Assembly: GCA_033855775.1 (NCBI GenBank)
Contig: JAWVFT010000098.1
Coordinates: 1 to 6,065, forward strand
Direction: 5' to 3'
DNA: 6,065 nt
DNA from: DASVTR01 sp033855775
GTDB taxonomy: Bacteria > Acidobacteriota > Blastocatellia > Pyrinomonadales > Pyrinomonadaceae
Shown here: in pieces, positions 5,419-6,065 of the stretch
Layout of the letters: each line of letters begins with the position of its first letter
Numbering within the stretch: the stretch's first letter is position 1
Position numbers and translations under genes: made by a program
The notes under the pieces: model-generated
Databases searched by the model: none
Told to the model about the DNA's origin: nothing
The model's input: the letters and a program-made list of their open reading frames with translations, nothing else

Positions 5419-5482
5419 GCGCAAAGCCGCAAAGGAAGAAGCTGAGCTTCCTCTTTGCGCCTTTGCGCGAGTTTTGCTTTTA
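5419..5482 (+). terminator. Long imperfect hairpin of octamer repeats after tsaD
   Basis: Left arm GCGCAAAG-CCGCAAAG (5419-5434, shifted by one base) pairs with CTTTGCGC-CTTTGCGC (5453-5468). There are 8 pairs, one mismatch (5427/5460), 7 pairs, a 2-nt bulge, then gaag/cttc (5435-5438/5447-5450) closing an 8-nt loop. It is followed by gttttgctttta (5471-5482). It begins 17 nt after the tsaD stop, which suits a transcription terminator. The octamer build suggests a mobile or expanded repeat that was co-opted. Confidence 0.65.
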
Positions 5483-5572
5483 TGACTTGTGCTTTCAACT
5501 CCGACTCGCGGCGTTTGCAGTCTTCTAGGGCGCGGGTGGTGAAGGCTATCGGATGCGTCCGCGCTAAGATTT

Positions 5573-5609
5573 AAAGAGCCGCCTGCTGTAAAGCAAGGCG
5601 GCTCTTTTT
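5573..5609 (+). terminator. Rho-independent terminator, convergent gap
   Basis: aaagagccgcct (5573-5584) pairs exactly with aggcggctcttt (5596-5607), giving a 12-bp GC-rich stem with an 11-nt loop and a run of five T (5605-5609). This is the clearest intrinsic terminator in the window for plus-strand transcripts. In the minus direction the stem is followed by tttaaat, so it may also serve the convergent small exported-protein gene ending at 5654. Confidence 0.85.
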
Positions 5610-5653
5610 GTCAGTAGGCTGCGAGGCGACGCTCAATAAAGAACGCCTAGCAC

Positions 5654-6016
5654 TTACCGACGAACTCGCGCGACTTGAACCTGTTCGGTGTTCATCGAAA
5701 TCATTTTAGCGAACTTCATAGGGTTCTTTTCATCCAGTTGAATCGTCACCACGTCTCCCTCGCGCACATCCTTGAGCGAGACGGCTTGCTCTTCAATCGT
5801 CACTTTCGTGTCCGCATTATCAATGGCGATAACGTGCTCGATGCCCGAACGCGCGATGACCGAGATATGGCCTTCCGCCACTTCGACCACCTTCGCATTG
5901 ACTATCAACGTCTCCGAGTCGTCCATCTCGTTATCGTTGCCAGCGGCCAGAGCGGCGTTTGAAAAGAGCGTGAGCAGCAATGCTGCCATGATGCCTGCGA
6001 GGTGTCTTCGATTCAT
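5654..6016 (-). CDS. Small exported protein, DUF5666-like
   Basis: 120 aa with a typical Sec signal peptide (MNRRH basic start, hydrophobic 7-19, probable cleavage after ALAA at residue 25), so the mature protein of about 95 residues is periplasmic or secreted. It has no Cys lipobox. The mature part is mostly short beta-strand-like segments: NAKVVEVAEGHISVIA (40-55), EHVIAID (60-66), TKVTIEE (70-76), then VSLKDVREGDVVTIQLDE (79-96). The pattern of a T followed by a loop and then L-K-D-V-x-x-G-D-x-V resembles DUF5666 or small OB-fold export domains. That is a resemblance only; no function is assigned. The ATG is preceded on the minus strand by gggagcaggaac, a good ribosome binding site. The gene converges on tsaD, and its promoter lies at or beyond the right edge. 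Confidence 0.82.
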   Translation of the reverse strand: MNRRHLAGIMAALLLTLFSNAALAAGNDNEMDDSETLIVNAKVVEVAEGHISVIARSGIEHVIAIDNADTKVTIEEQAVSLKDVREGDVVTIQLDEKNPMKFAKMISMNTEQVQVARVRR

Positions 6017-6065
6017 GTTCCTGCTCCCGATTCTGCTGCTTTTGAAATGGAAGAGCGCGTTCGTT

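Overview
The window looks like ordinary chromosome from a G+C-rich, diderm, free-living bacterium. Exported haem proteins, a probable lipoprotein with long Pro/Ala linkers, GTG starts and short phased repeats around genes would fit an Acidobacteriota-type soil bacterium (possibly Blastocatellia). That placement is a guess from style, not from a marker gene. No phage, transposase, CRISPR array, tRNA or rRNA is visible.

Left part, minus strand (1-2300): a 7-bp phased repeat array (about 36-98) runs into the stop codon of a probable lipoprotein gene (95-892) that carries an EF-hand/FG-GAP-like acidic loop. Upstream of it on the same strand is a di-haem c-type cytochrome of the DHOR/DUF1111 putative peroxidase family (990-2264). 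The two are separated by about 97 bp holding a perfect 14-bp-stem hairpin (921-957), and could be co-transcribed as an envelope redox pair.

Middle (2283-3004): about 720 bp without a convincing gene. It separates the minus-strand pair from a plus-strand set. It holds a candidate promoter and several small hairpins, two of them adjacent and capped by GNRA tetraloops.

Right-centre, plus strand (3005-5401): two tandem, clearly homologous rsmD-type 16S rRNA guanine-N2 methyltransferase genes (3005-3559 and 3680-4243), followed by tsaD (4325-5401), the catalytic subunit of tRNA t6A synthesis. All three act on translational RNAs. The tandem rsmD duplication, with the first copy drifting from the family signature, is the most interesting gene-level observation. 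tsaD contains a short palindrome that reads through in frame inside a variable loop.

Right end (5402-6065): two terminator-like hairpins follow tsaD. The first has arms built of CTTTGCGC-like octamers; the second is a classical stem with a T run. A convergent minus-strand gene (5654-6016) encodes a small exported protein resembling DUF5666. I see no evidence for a wholly new multi-gene system; the noteworthy signals are the rsmD duplication and the repeat/palindrome elements that touch coding sequence.
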